The notes beneath the pieces are model-generated. The model did not search any database, was not told the DNA's origin, and saw only the letters and a list, made by a program, of their open reading frames with translations. Below, one piece after another: positions 1 through 10,692 of a stretch of DNA of 64,000 nt. Each line of letters begins with the position of its first letter. Within the stretch, counting starts at the first letter, position 1. The stretch spans positions 62,001 to 126,000 of the forward strand of contig JAPJBO010000434.1 of NCBI GenBank assembly GCA_030068145.1, in the 5' to 3' direction. Position numbers and translations under genes: made by a program. This stretch comes from Diplonema papillatum (lineage: Eukaryota > Euglenozoa > Diplonemea > Diplonemida > Diplonemidae).

Positions 1-718
1 AGGACCACTAGGGTAACAACCAGGAACACACTGGTAGGTGAGCAGCGACACATCCCCAAGTGAGCCAAGGGCGAAGGAAGTATCTGCGGCTGCTGCGGCA
101 GTTGCCCGGTGGTAACCCCACACGCAGAACGCGGGGAAGGGGAACGTGTTTTCCCAACTACATTGAAGCCCCTTCCCGACCGTAGCATCCGAGGAAGGTA
201 CTACGGTAGCCGTGCACGGGTCCTGGGCGCGTGCCTCGTGCAGGGCGGGTGTTTTGTGATCCGCCGCGAAGTTCTCTCCTGGTGCAGTCCGGCGTCGAGT
301 TTCGGCTCACAGCCGGTTCCCTCGGGCGGCAACCCTAAAGGAGAGAGAGCGCCAGACACAATCCATCTTAAAAAGGACCACACACTCACAAGCAGGATCA
401 CCATCAAACCTGCCGCTCTCATTGCTGCCTTTTCCCTTCATCGGACTGGCCCAGAAGGCACGTCGTAGGTTGCCACCGCCACCGATGCAGTGACCCGTCT
501 GCCGACCCACAACTATGAATCCATTTACCCTGAGTCTTGCAAGCTTCATTCCTGAGAAACAACCATACGACGACTGGTCGGACCAACCAGGTTTCTGGCC
601 ACTCAAACCAGACGGGACCGAGGAAGATCTGACCACGACGCGTTCAAAAGGGCTTCGGTTTCAGGAGCCGTTCCCCTCTTTCAAATATTTTCGTGCCCCG
701 TTTTTCGGGTCTGCGTTG
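1..718. other. No gene recognised
   Basis: Open frames of about 75-120 codons occur on both strands, but they overlap one another, mostly lack an ATG start and show no motif or coherent composition. I see no repeat shared with the rest of the window before about position 719. Confidence 0.6.
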
Positions 719-930
719 GCAGCCGGAGACAGCAGGCGCTAGGGGGCAGGTCTTGCTTTACTTTTCTCTTCTTCATGGAGACCCCCGACATCCCGACTGT
801 CAATCACTGTCGAGAAAGTTTGCGCCTGATGAGGTGGTTGACCAGGCCCCCAAGAAGCCTTATACACAACACGGCTACAACACGAGGATGCAGCCCTGCT
901 TAGGTGTGCACTCAGTCATCAGGCCATTGG
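719..930 (+). repeat. Dispersed repeat M, copy 1
   Basis: This stretch of about 210 bp is closely matched, with small indels, by 12358-12585 in the same orientation. Both begin at GCAGCCGGAGACAGCAGG and run through a shared segment ending near GTGTGCACTCAG. The spacing of 11.6 kb and absence of gag-pol sequence between them argue against an LTR pair. Function unknown. Confidence 0.8.
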
Positions 931-1408
931 CTGCTAAGCACCCTTCGACCGGTCGATTTGCCACTTCTGTGGTTCTTCGCTACTCGTAAGCCCTGGCCGG
1001 TCCTATTCCGGAGATGGACACCCGAAGGCGGTGTTGCTGGGTAGGCACGTACTCGTTCGCCATCCGCCCCAGGAGACATTCTGCTTCGTTCAAGAGCACA
1101 GTGTACAGAAACGGTGCGGGCAGGATGTGCGGCATAAAATTGAACACCCGTGGAAATAACAAGAGCGAATCGGTATAAGAGGAGGGTTTACTGTCTTGCG
1201 TCATCAACAAAGGAGAAGAGGGGGAAGGTGGGGGAAGCGGTTAAAGAGGTTTGGATGTGCACTACTTATTTGACCGGTTGGGCCTTGGTTCGTAGGTGGG
1301 CAGCCTTCTTTTTTTACTGTGCGCTGCAAAGAGGTTACGAAAAGCTGGCCAGGGGCGTTCTGTCAGGCGGGTGTTAGTTCGTCTGAGGGACTACCAGATT
1401 CCAGGTAC

Positions 1409-1815
1409 CTTACACCGCCGTGCGTTGTTTTCTCACACAGGACTTTGACCCGCTGTGTTTGTGTATCTTGTCGTGTAGGGGTAGACCCGCAAGCTTGTGT
1501 AACAGCTTTAGAACGGGGACAGGCAAGTAGAAGTGTCAGACATCCGCATCAGTCACTTGCTGCAGACTGTGTCAGACTGTGTAGGCCTCGGGAGTTCGAC
1601 CGTTCGACACCTACGACGACGACAATTTCAGCATGCGAAAGTGACGAACCGGAGTAATACAGGTCCTGCCTCACAGAAATCACATCCTTGTGTTTCCCCT
1701 GTTCCCACGACCTCACGCCCGTTCAACACGTGGTTCGGCACTTGGAATCCTTTCGGTTCTTTGTCTGGCAGCTTTGTCGAGCATTTCATTCCAAGCTGGC
1801 GCTTATGTAAAACAA
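1409..1815 (+). repeat. SINE-like repeat B, longest copy
   Basis: The copy starts near the CACCGTGCGTTGTTTTCTCAC motif, passes GTAGGGGTAGACCCGC and ends at GCGCTTATGTAAAACAACA. Relative to other copies it carries an extra block of about 220 bp between the GTAGACCCGC and GACCTCACG segments. The 3' A-rich tail after GCTTATGT recurs in the other B copies, which suggests retroposition; no clear Pol III box was found. Confidence 0.7.
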
Positions 1816-2582
1816 CAAGCATAGCCGGGAACATGCAGGGAGCAGGGGGTAGGAGGGTGTAGATTAACACATTCGCAGTCGCTATGTACTGCCAGCGCGC
1901 GGTGCGCTATACAAGGGAGGAGGGCTTGTGGTAGCCCGAAATACGCAAAGAAAATAGGGGGAAGAAGGTTGCGCAAACACTTTTCTACACTGTTTCCCGC
2001 GGCGCCCCCCCCCAGTATGCTTTCGCCAAGCCGTTCTGTCTTTTGCATCTGAGTTCGGCGATCAGCACAAGCTTGAGTGGCAGCAGAGTGCGCTATTGTC
2101 ACTCGCTCATGCGTGCGAAGTCAAGGGTATGCTCATCAAACAAAACCGAGGCAGCCGGCAAGTGGCCATCACAAGCATCGGAGTGAGAGAGAAACGAGTT
2201 AAAGTGCCGCGACCACGTCTCCGTCGTCCTCACTCTGGGAATGGAGCAAAGCGCATGACAGGATGAGAGCACCTTCCCGAACCAATACCGGAGAGTTTGG
2301 GATGAGACGGATTTTCATGCAGGCAGCTGTTGAAAAGACCCAGCGGGACCACAGAATGTCAGTCTCACCTTCCTCATCCTTTTTGAGTGCTACAAGAAGC
2401 CCTATGCAGGAAAGGTTGAAGCGTGTGGAGCATCGTGGAAGGAAACCGCAAAGGTGGTGCCGCAGAATCTTGACACTCAGCTACGTGGCGTGGTCCTGTC
2501 GAAAGAGGCCTGGTGAGACGCTCTGCCTGCTCGAGATACTACAACATCCACGCCCCTTCGAGGCTGACGCAATCGACTTTAC

Positions 2583-2700
2583 GGCGTGGACCACCCTACG
2601 CACGCCGGGCTTTGTGATTCCAGCTCGAAGCCAACTGAGGGTGGATCGCTTGAGCATCATCCATTTTCGGGACCGGTGCATTCGGCAGGTGAGTTGATCG
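2583..2700 (+). repeat. Dispersed repeat J, copy 1
   Basis: About 118 bp, matched at roughly 85-90 percent by 46545-46664. The most conserved core runs from GGGTGGATCGCTTGAGCATC to GGTGCATTCGGCAGGTGAG. Sequence on either side differs between the two copies, so both boundaries are visible. Confidence 0.8.
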
Positions 2701-2835
2701 GCTGTCCGGGACCGCAGTGTGGATCAAGCCACCGGTGTCGGGCGGACCAGGGCCTTCCGCCCAGCCGCAAAGCGTGGGCGACGTGTGCACCTCGGCATCG
2801 CAGGAGCGGTCGGGCTTCCATTGCAGTTGGTTTCG

Positions 2836-3200
2836 CCAAGCATCAACCGTGTCTTTGGTGGGCCTACCGTGCTGAAGACGTACGGAGGCGGCAGCTTCGT
2901 GGAACACCGGACAGTGCGAAGCCAGTTATGTTGACGCTCGCTTCTGAGACTATCTATTGGTGCGTGCGGGTGGTATAGTGTGTTTAAAGCGTTCTTCGCA
3001 CTTTCTCGGAGACGTTGCAGCTGGCTTATTCAAGCATCAATCGCGTGGTCGACTCACCATGCAGGCAGCAGCTGTGGTGGATCATGGTGGTTCGTTGAAG
3101 CTTGTTTTCTCGAGATGAGTTCGTCGCAGTCGGCTCAGTCAATCATCAACCGCGTCTTCGGTCGGCTCACCATGCTGAAGGCGGACGGAGGCAGCAGCTG
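2836..3200 (+). repeat. Three spaced copies of a short repeat
   Basis: Segments at about 2836-2896, 3033-3075 and 3142-3200 share the pattern AGCATCAACCG, then a C/T-rich stretch, then GGAGGCAGCAGC. The third copy overlaps the last codons and stop of the minus-strand coiled-coil gene at 3135, so the gene's C-terminus is partly repeat-derived. Confidence 0.6.
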
Positions 3201-4574
3201 ATCAGTCACCGGGCAGCGGAACAAGATTTTGCGCGAAGCGACGCTCTCGAGGCCGTTGTGGTTTAGGTCGGGCTTCGGCTCCCTCGACGCCCGCGAAGAC
3301 GTGGCGAGGGCCCTGTCCATGATCTGCTGGGCCAGCTCCTGGCGGAAGGCGTCGGCCTTGCGCCGCGACGCCTCCTTCTCGCCTTCGGTGGCTCGCTGGC
3401 TTTCTTCCCGCTCGCGTTCGATTCGCTGCCGGTCCCGCATGACTTCATACCCGGTCATAGCCGCGCTCCTTTCAGTCTTCTCGGCGATCATAGCCTTGGA
3501 CTCTTCCAGCATTCTCCTCTGTCTCTCCCTCTTTTCCTCGAACTCTCTCACTTTCTCCATCTTCTGCTGCTCGCTCTCTTTCCTTGCGGAGTCTTGCAGT
3601 CTCGAATCGCGGACTCTGTCCGCCCGGTCGCTCTCCTTCCTGTACTCTTCCTGCGCCGCCCACTGCTTCCTGATTTCCTCGCCCCGCTGCCGCACCACCT
3701 CCTTCGGCACTTCGGCGCCCATGTTGGCCATGAACCCGCTGCTGATGTCCGGCCGGTGGCGGTCGTGCTCCGAGCGGGCGCCGGACGCCCGTTTTTCGTC
3801 GACCGAGCGGTTGAGCTCGCACCGCCAGGTCTCCGCCGCCTCAGCCTTCCTGTTCAAGGCGGCGATCTTCTCGTCGACGGCCTGCTGGTACGCCGCTTTT
3901 TCGGAGGCCAGCGCCCGCTGCGCGGCGGCGGCGTCGGCGGCCGCCTGGCGCCGGTCGTGCTCGCGCTTGCGCTGCGCGAAGTCCTCGAGATCCCGCCGCG
4001 TTCGCTCCATCTTCTCACGCTTCTGCTCGTGCTCTCGGCGCTCCTCTTCCCGGTCGCGTTGGATCGCTTGTTCGACGAGCCTCGCTTCGCGATCCCGTTG
4101 GACGGACTGCCCAGCGAGTTTTTCCTTCGCGATCATCTCGTTGCAGGCGTTGATGCACGGGACCTCCGAATCGTAGACTTCGAACTCTTCAAACTTCCCG
4201 CGGGCGCGGACCCTAAAGATCGTCTTCCCGTCTTCGCTGTAGACTTCGGTCGCCGGCGGGTGTGTGCGGGGCGACAGGTCGCCGACCCGCGTCGGCGTCA
4301 TCGACCTGTGCGGCGATCCCGCCGTCGGGTGTGCGTCCTGTCCCCGCGCAGTGTCCCTCCCGCGGCCGCTGGGCTCGGCCCGGGATATGGTGACAGTCCT
4401 AGTAGTAGGGGCGGCAGCGTGGGGGGGCTGCCGGGTAGCCGTGCCGGTGTACCCGCCCTTCCTCTTCGGCTTCACAATCTTGAACCCGGCGCCCTCCGCC
4501 GGGCCCCTGCCAGCGGCCGGTGCTTCAGGAATACGCACGCCCAGGTCGCCCAGCATGTCATAGCCCGCCGTCAT
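3135..4574 (-). CDS. Charged coiled-coil protein, trichohyalin-like (479 aa)
   Basis: Protein of unknown specific function; composition suggests a structural, possibly cytoskeletal or axonemal, coiled-coil protein. Residues 1-110 are Pro/Arg/Gly-rich and low in structure. A short hydrophobic/acidic segment (about 118-145, with EVYSEDGKTIFRVRARGKFE) precedes about 290 residues rich in Glu, Arg, Lys, Gln and Ala with long helical runs, broken near 275-300 by a Gly/Pro-containing patch (FMANMGAEVP). It resembles trichohyalin/TPH-type flagellar proteins in composition only; I cannot assign a family. Start chosen: the ATG at 4574, the only ATG near the ORF's 5' end. The last 25 residues run into a local repeat. 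The first 74 codons are copied twice upstream. GC-rich third positions separate it from flanking DNA and support real coding. Confidence 0.72.
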   Translation of the reverse strand: MTAGYDMLGDLGVRIPEAPAAGRGPAEGAGFKIVKPKRKGGYTGTATRQPPHAAAPTTRTVTISRAEPSGRGRDTARGQDAHPTAGSPHRSMTPTRVGDLSPRTHPPATEVYSEDGKTIFRVRARGKFEEFEVYDSEVPCINACNEMIAKEKLAGQSVQRDREARLVEQAIQRDREEERREHEQKREKMERTRRDLEDFAQRKREHDRRQAAADAAAAQRALASEKAAYQQAVDEKIAALNRKAEAAETWRCELNRSVDEKRASGARSEHDRHRPDISSGFMANMGAEVPKEVVRQRGEEIRKQWAAQEEYRKESDRADRVRDSRLQDSARKESEQQKMEKVREFEEKRERQRRMLEESKAMIAEKTERSAAMTGYEVMRDRQRIEREREESQRATEGEKEASRRKADAFRQELAQQIMDRALATSSRASREPKPDLNHNGLESVASRKILFRCPVTDQLLPPSAFSMVSRPKTRLMID

Positions 4575-5455
4575 CGCCCCCCCACACCGGACTTTTCCAC
4601 CGCCCCGCTGTTTGAAAGTGAAGTTCGCTCGAGGCTCAAGGATCCGGGGGCTTTAGAGTTCAGTTCGCTTGAGAGTTTCATAAGAAGCCTCCGGGCGACT
4701 ATCGTCAGAATCAAGGGTGTTGTATATTGAATATCGTATCTGCAAGGGCTGGATAGAGAGCTTTACAGTATCGGGTCAGGCTTGAACTACAACTATTTAT
4801 TCCCGTGCTTTGTCCCTCCCGCGGCCGCTGGGCTCGGCCCGGGATATGGTGACAGTCCTAGTAGTAGGGGCGGCAGCGTGGGGGGGCTGCCGGGTAGCCG
4901 TGCCGGTGTACCCGCCCTTCCCCTTCGGCTTAACGATCTTGAACCCGGCGCCCTCCTGCCAGCGACCGGTGCTTCAGGAATACGCACGCCCAGGTCACCC
5001 AGCATGTCATAGCCCGCCGTCATCGCCCCCCCACACCGGACTTTTCCCCGCCCCGCTGTTTAGAGTGAAGTTTGCTTGAGGCTTAAGTATCCGGGGGCTT
5101 TTGTTCGCTTGAGAGTTTGATAAGTAGTCTCCGGGTGACTATCGTCAAAAGGGACCCTTTAAGGTATCGTATATTGGTATGGTATGGATATCGTATCTGC
5201 AAGGGCTGGATAGAGAGCTTTACTGGCTTGAACTACAACTATTTATTCCCCCACACCCCCGTGCTTTGTCCCTCCCGCGGCCGCTGGGCTCGGCCCGGGA
5301 TATGGTGACGGTCCTAGTAGTAGGGGCGGCAGCGTGGGGGGGCTGCCGGGTAGCCGAGCCGGTGTACCCGCCCTTCCTCTTCGGCTTCACGATCTTGAAC
5401 CCGGCGCCCTCCGCCGGGCCCCTGCCAGCGGCCGGTGCTTCAGGAATGCGCACGC
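4353..5455 (-). repeat. Tandem triplication of the coiled-coil gene's 5' end
   Basis: A unit of about 456-459 bp holds the first 74 codons of the coiled-coil gene plus about 230 bp of its 5' flank. Matching points lie at 4353, 4812 and 5268. Copy 1 is the functional gene end. Copy 2 (4812-5267) has a short deletion near codon 20 and no downstream body. Copy 3 (from 5268) stops abruptly at 5455, where a transposon begins, and resumes at 8466. Each unit also carries a motif like GTTCGCTTGAGAG plus CTCCGGGTGACTATCG that recurs elsewhere as repeat C. Confidence 0.9.
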
Positions 5456-5951
5456 CAGGGCTTACGCAGCTCTTTTGTCTTGGAGCTAAATATGGTGTGA
5501 TCCATATAGTACGGTGAAACCATGGTAGAACTACGGAAGAACTACGGAAAACTCGAAAGGGGTGTCCAAAAATTATTTTTCCGGCGCTCGGGATTTTTCC
5601 AGGAGCCCGGGTTTCGGCTAAGGGGTAATGCATTTCAGACGGGTTTTCCGCACCTTTTCATGCAGCCTTTTGATGACATTTGAGCACTGGGAGCGAAAGA
5701 AATGTGAAAACGGGGATTTGCCAAGAGGAAAGGAGAAGTGATGGAGGCTGACGATGTTGTTCGACCAGACTCGAGTGCAATGTCACTTCGTTTTCCTTAG
5801 ACGTAACTGTTCTGGTTGAGTGCGAGAGACGTTATGCCGCTGGCAGCCAGGACGACACGGTTGCGCACCGTCGTAGGTATTCTCATGCACGAGCGGGTAA
5901 GCAAAGGTGTCTCGTCGAAGAGATCTGGGCTTGAACCTAGTCTCGCGAGAT

Positions 5952-6818
5952 ATGGAGTTCCTGAAGGAAACCCAAAACTGCAATGTCGCCCTGCAGTTCG
6001 ATACTGGGCCACCAGACCCGGCTTCGCAACGGGCCGGTGGCCACTTTACAGCAACATGGAAAAACGATGAAGGGAGAATCCTGTGGCACCACCTCGACGT
6101 TCACATCACATGCCATGGTATCATCCAGAAGATGGTTCAGTACTTCGCGAAGTTGACAGACGAACTGATTGCGTTGAATGTACTGGACGAGGAAGCCTCA
6201 TTGGGCAAGACCGTTTTTGTGTCGTGTATGTCGACAGGGGTGCTGCTCTTGGTGGATTCGCGTGCACGCGGGGCTTTGAAGTTGTCCACCGCATGCACCG
6301 GGTTGCCACAGCAGCGATCTCGTCGCTTCACTTTGATAAGGAGACAAAGGCTGTATGCCAGGCCGCAAATTACGTCAGTCGGTCCAGAGTTTCAGGAATG
6401 GCTTGCCGCCGAATACAGCATTCAAGAGGTCAAGGGGTTCTTGTGGCAGTGCGCCACACTCGGCAGGTTTGGCCCTGCATGGGCTGCTGCGTTCTGCATG
6501 AGTGCCCATGTTGGAAACTCGGGAAAGTCGGTACTTGAGTTGCTATTCGTGTTCTTCGGTAAGTTCCCTGAGATGGTATCGCAGTCATCTGCAAAGACGA
6601 ACGTCCTGCACCGCTTAGGGAAGCAAGATGTTCAGACTACAGATCGCAGGCTGGGTCTAGGCTTCGCTCTTGTTGTGTACCCTTTCTTCAGAGCTCTGTG
6701 GGGGTTTGCTGATGGTAATCACAAACCTCATATTCACGGTTGGCAGCGTGAAATCGCTGTTCTCAAGTTTGTCCATCTTTGCAATGAAAGCAGACATTGC
6801 GAGAACGGTGCGACGTAG
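5952..6818 (+). CDS. Open frame inside nested transposon, unidentified
   Basis: An ATG-started frame of 288 codons within the TA-flanked element. The protein has no motif I recognise: no clear DDE/D triad, zinc finger or helicase motif. A competing frame of 151 codons overlaps it at 6083-6538. It may be part of the transposase, decayed or intron-containing, because the next plausible coding stretches (7092-7487 and 7349-7798) are in other frames. Confidence 0.3.
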   Translation: MEFLKETQNCNVALQFDTGPPDPASQRAGGHFTATWKNDEGRILWHHLDVHITCHGIIQKMVQYFAKLTDELIALNVLDEEASLGKTVFVSCMSTGVLLLVDSRARGALKLSTACTGLPQQRSRRFTLIRRQRLYARPQITSVGPEFQEWLAAEYSIQEVKGFLWQCATLGRFGPAWAAAFCMSAHVGNSGKSVLELLFVFFGKFPEMVSQSSAKTNVLHRLGKQDVQTTDRRLGLGFALVVYPFFRALWGFADGNHKPHIHGWQREIAVLKFVHLCNESRHCENGAT

Positions 6819-7348
6819 GGAAACTGTGCTGGGTGTTCCTCAGGAATGTCGGATCACACCCGAGACGCTGTCGTGGAAGACAACCGTACCCCGATCCCGA
6901 AGCAGTGACACAAGTGAACGCCAACCTTCCCGACGGTGTTGTACGTCACGGAATTGGAAAGTACTATGGAGCAAAGGCACTTCGTCTCGGGCGATCACCC
7001 CACTGTCCGGCCGAAACACAAGTGACGCGGCTTTTCTGAAAGGCCTGCTGCACCACGCAGCCTGCGGGTTCATCTTGGAAGTACAAAGGTTTTGCACTCA
7101 GGAAGACCCCTCTGTTCCGCGTCCTGTAACGCTTGGCCCATCCCTGGTCGAAGGCACTGTCGGAAAGCTCAAGCGAGAAATAGCGGATCAGGGAAACCGG
7201 CGGATTCGACATTTGCTGTCGCGCCAAGTTGTGCACCGCGGCACCTCCCCGTCCACGGTACGCCGCCACTTCGGGTGCAAAGATGCCTCGAAAATACGGT
7301 GGCGTCAGCAATCGAAAGCATCCATGATCGCAAAGTACGCCTGGAGCG

Positions 7349-7798
7349 CTTGAAGTTGGACTACCTCGCCAAGAAAGAGAAGATAGCCGGTAAAGCTCGC
7401 AGGAGAAAGCAACGGCGGGAGGCGTACCGCCAGACGTGGAACTGCGGTTCGATGATGACACCAACTGGCCGAAGGAGCTCCTCATGAAGCAAGCTGACGC
7501 TCGTCGCTTCACCGCGTCACAGAAGTTGAACAAGAAGGACTTGGTCTCCCGCATTCAAGGGTGGAAGTACGAGCGCGGCATCAGTAGAGTTGGTCCTTCG
7601 AGCACAACACCCACCCTGCTCAAAAAACTGCAAGAGTATGACGACAAGTTGCCGTTGCCATCATCGGTGAAAGACTCCATGTTAGCTGTTGATGATGGCA
7701 ACGAGTCTGTGTCGGAGGATGATATTGAAGACGGACACTTTGAGAGCGGTGGAGACAGCGACAACAGCGACCACTCTAAACGAAGACGTCAAACATGA
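7349..7798 (+). CDS. C-terminal exon or fragment of transposon protein
   Basis: From about 7349 the reading frame gives a Lys/Arg-rich helix (KLDYLAKKEKIAGKARRRKQ); near 7400-7436 the likely coding frame shifts by one and continues to the TGA at 7796 with an acidic Ser-rich tail (ESVSEDDIEDGHFESGG). A segment like KKDLVSRIQGWKYERG is faintly similar to SAP/HeH DNA-binding motifs. Both halves look protein-like, so a short intron, a frameshift mutation or programmed shift is possible. Stop lies 163 bp before the element's right inverted repeat. Confidence 0.35.
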
Positions 7799-8055
7799 CA
7801 TGATGCAGATACAGATATTCTGTGACATAACCAGTAGAATCTAGCGGTCGATTTTCTGCCTCGTTTTTTTTCTTTTTTGGTTGCAGAATTTGGTGCTCCA
7901 GGCATGCAGACAAACTGACAGCCCTGCGCAAGTAGTTGGGTAAAAAGCGAACTTTCACTGTAAAAATAATTTTTGGACACCCTTAGTACGGCAAGACTAC
8001 GGAAAACTGGAGGGCGGATCACACCAAAATACCTACCGAAAATCAGTACGTAGGG

Positions 8056-8172
8056 GGTTTGTTTGTGCGCACTTCCTTCCAACCTGTTTTGTTCATCTAA
8101 CGGGAGTGAGGATAGTATGCTGCCATCGATCTGTTTTTGTTCTTGACAAATTGCATTTGTTAGACACACAAA
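8056..8172 (+). repeat. Dispersed repeat N, copy 1
   Basis: About 117 bp matched nearly identically by 24709-24823, from TTTGTTTGTGCGCACTTCC to CATTTGTTAGACAC. It lies in the right part of the hAT-like element, outside the nested element, so the second copy at 24.7 kb may mark another relative of that transposon. Confidence 0.8.
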
Positions 8173-8465
8173 GAAATAGAGCTTAGGGGGCTCACCTCAC
8201 GTCTTTGCCTCTGCCTCCTCTCCAGCCTCAACCCTCCAGTGTCGCGGGTGGTAAGCAACAGGAGGATCTGCCGACCGGAATCCCCGGTACTGCGGTTGAT
8301 TCCCCAGATTAATCGGCAGAAAAGATAGTACCGGTACGTACTGATGACGTACTGACTTCAGCACGTGTCACGTACTGATTCAGCATGTGTACAAAAAGAA
8401 ACTAAGAAAGCTAACGTGCTGAAATCAGTACGTTCAGCATGCTGAACGTAAGGCCTGGCGCACGC

Positions 8466-8502
8466 CCAGGTCGCCGCATGTCATAGCTCGCCGTCATCGC
8501 TG
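8466..8502 (-). repeat. Detached remainder of tandem copy 3
   Basis: Sequence matching codons 1-12 of the coiled-coil gene on the minus strand, with start ATG and the CTATGACATG stretch. It continues exactly where copy 3 stops at 5455 and was separated from it by the hAT-like insertion. Similarity ends shortly after the ATG. Confidence 0.8.
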
Positions 8503-9720
8503 GCGAAAGCACGATACTTCACGAGCGAAGAGATAACCGCGAGGGCAGGGATGCAGATTAACGCGACGGATTCGTTGCACTTGAGCCCAAACTAACTTGT
8601 CCTACCACAGCACTTAACCCAGGAAACCCGAGTGTGGCTGACAGCACGACTCCTGCAACAATCCCGCTCCTGCTACTACAAAGAATCCAGATAGCTAACC
8701 ATGCCCACAGCATAAAGCGTTTCAAGGCACTTGCGACAACAAACGAGAACAAAAGCCGGTGCAAACCTTATTTTTTTTTTTTTTTTGCGGGTTCTGCTTC
8801 CTTCTTATATATTTCCTTTTTCTTTTGCGAGCCCGCGACAGGGCTCGGTGGGAGAGACTTTTTCTTTCCTTTTCTCAGCGCGCTTTCTCTGCGTTTTGTG
8901 TTTCCGTATTTTTTTTTTCTTTCTTTGGAGTGACAGCAGGGTATTAGCGTGACCCTCAAAATCGTGTACAACCTGAAAATAATGTGAGGGATAGCCATTT
9001 TCTGGTGGGGAAGCTATATTGGGCACTTTTTGTCTCGAAGAGGTGTAAAAAACAGGGGTTCGGCTAGAAGCTCTTCAGAAAAGCGCAGTTTGCGCGGAAG
9101 AAAAGCCTCTGTTTGCTGTTGCACCGTGGTGCAGTGGGTTGGACCCCCGACCGACTGCACCAGGGGCGCTTCACTGAGGACCCCCGTGTTTCAGATCACG
9201 TCCTCCCCGTCTTGTATAAGAACGGTTTTGGCTTATTGTAGTTGACTCAGGCCCCGCGCAGCGGCAAATTTTTTTTGGATACACTTTTTAGAGGGGGGTA
9301 GTTTCTTGGCCCCGGGCAGCGGCGATTTTTTTTTTTTTGGGGTATGTTTCTTGGTGACGTATTTATGACTGCCCTCCTGATGATGAGACTTTAGCTAGGC
9401 CCCACCAGCAGTTGGACCCAGTTTGACCCATACACCACGGGACTGGCCCCCAGGGTTCCCGAAAAAAACGCATATTTCTTTCGGATTTTTCCGTTTTCCA
9501 AGGTGGACTAGAGGATGTGACACCAGTTTCCTCCCCAGATTTTTTTTTTTGTCAACACCAGCAGCTTGTGCTGAGCTCCTTTTTTTTTTTCCGTTTTTTT
9601 TTTTTTTTTTTTTTTTCCAAAATGTGAGGATTTGCCTCACAATTGAAACTGACGCTAACCCTATGAGTGACAGTGTTCCGCCCAGGGCCCCCTAGCAGGC
9701 GCACAGGACGCTGCCGGCTG
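8503..9720. other. No gene; homopolymer-rich DNA
   Basis: Many T runs of 8-23 bases (for example near 8769-8786 and 9590-9616) and Phe-rich open frames that they cause. No motif-bearing frame and no repeat partner was recognised, apart from general T-richness. Confidence 0.6.
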
Positions 9721-9879
9721 CACGGTGGAGCCGAGCCTCAGAAGTTAAGCTAAAAAAAGCGGGTGTCACACCCGCTTTTCGGTTGTGGATTTGCACGCGT
9801 TTTGGTTGTAGCACACCCGCTTTTCGGGTGTGACTCGGGCACACCCTCTTTAACTCCAGCTTCCGAGGCTGCTCACCGT
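9721..9879. mobile_element. Palindromic element K, copy 1
   Basis: A fold-back element: outer arms CACGGTG..CCAGCCTCAGAAG-like and its reverse, inner arms GCGGGTGTCACACCCGC and CACCCGCTTTTCGGGTG. The whole of about 159 bp can fold into one long imperfect hairpin. Sister copies lie at 15428, 17473, 23524, 43561 and 46195, with partial copies at 16735-16800 and 24205-24260. Looks like a non-autonomous fold-back (MITE-type) element; no clear target duplication seen. Confidence 0.75.
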
Positions 9880-10040
9880 ACCACGGGCTGCTTCTTGGGG
9901 TATTCGAGACGAACCAACCCACTTCCCCAAGTATTCAATAAGATTTCCCTATTTTGCTTGATGGTTGTGTCAAGAAACTCAAGAGCTAAAAGTTTTCCAC
10001 CATGGCAATATAGGAGGGGGGCGTGCCCCCCCCCCCCCCC

Positions 10041-10692
10041 AAGGGTACCTGTAAATCCAGGGTCTCCGGGGCCCGGGCCCCGGGCCCCGGGCCCCGGGTT
10101 AGCGCTAGGGTCCAGATAGGGTCCAGGCCCACGGTAATCACGCCATCCAAGGATGGAATCTTCAATATTGCAGCTTCCACAACAAGCGGAGAGCAAGACG
10201 AGAGAAAATCAAGAAATAAACTTGATAAAATTTGATAAAAAAAGCTCACAGTCGTGCATTTACCATAGGGGCTGAGCGGGCGGAGGCTCGAAGGTGAAAT
10301 GGTCAAAATGCCCTGGGAAAAATGTGGGACAAAAACTTTCCGAAATGCGGGTTTTTAGGGATTCCGGCCCAAAAAAAAATTTTTTTTTTCAACGCCCACC
10401 TTGCCACCTGTGACCTTGGGTGGCTGAGCCGTGGTACCCTTTAGGCAGCCAGCTAGACCTGCCAGAACCTGAAAACCTCCTACAGGTTTCGTGGCTGTGT
10501 CGAAAAATACATTCCGAGGACGTTTTTGAACGCTTTTGAATCCGTTGAGCTCAAGGACAGTCTGGGGCCCTGGAATGGAATTGTAAACGAATTGCATCTC
10601 GTACCAGAGAGTTTTTCCTTTGGTAATCGCACAGGGCCAAAAACCCTGGATTAATTTTCCAGGGCCCGGGCCCCGGATTACAGGTACCCCTG
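10041..10692. mobile_element. Inverted-repeat element H, intact copy
   Basis: Both ends read inward AGGGGTACCTGTAAATCC/AATCC followed by GGGGCCCGGGCCC, and both are flanked by C runs of 15 or more on the plus strand. The 650-bp interior has no convincing coding frame. A second copy, inverted, lies at about 53870-56085 and is interrupted twice. Probably a non-autonomous DNA transposon. Confidence 0.8.

Larger units (their letters stand above)
5491..8031. mobile_element. Nested inverted-repeat element flanked by TA
   Basis: Left end 5491-5580 and right end 7962-8031 are inverted repeats of about 70-90 bp: both read inward GGTGTGATCC, then TTTTCCGTAGT-like or ACGGAAAACT sequence, then GGTGTCCAAAAATTATTTTT. 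TA dinucleotides sit at both outer edges, as in Tc1/mariner-type insertions, but the TA context is too short to prove it. The element lies wholly inside the hAT-like transposon, 35 bp from its left end and 430 bp from its right end, and holds all the open frames of the insertion. Confidence 0.65.
5456..8457. mobile_element. hAT-like DNA transposon with 8-bp target duplication
   Basis: The element starts CAGGGCTTACG and ends with CGTAAGGCCTG, whose reverse complement is CAGGCCTTACG: 10 of 11 terminal bases match as an inverted repeat. Both sides are flanked by GCGCACGC (5448-5455 and 8458-8465), a perfect 8-bp duplication. An 8-bp duplication with CAGGG-type termini is the signature of the hAT superfamily. 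Removal of the 3002 bp rejoins copy 3 of the adjacent tandem repeat. No hAT transposase dimerisation motif was seen; the coding potential inside belongs to, or is shared with, a nested element, so the hAT part may be non-autonomous. Confidence 0.75.

Noticed and set aside
3229..4730. Plus-strand frames of 315 and 378 codons over the coiled-coil gene
   Set aside because: Antisense of the real gene, with Ser/Arg/Cys-biased composition and no motif.
8634..8952. Phe-rich short frames
   Set aside because: Created by T runs; no other protein-like feature.
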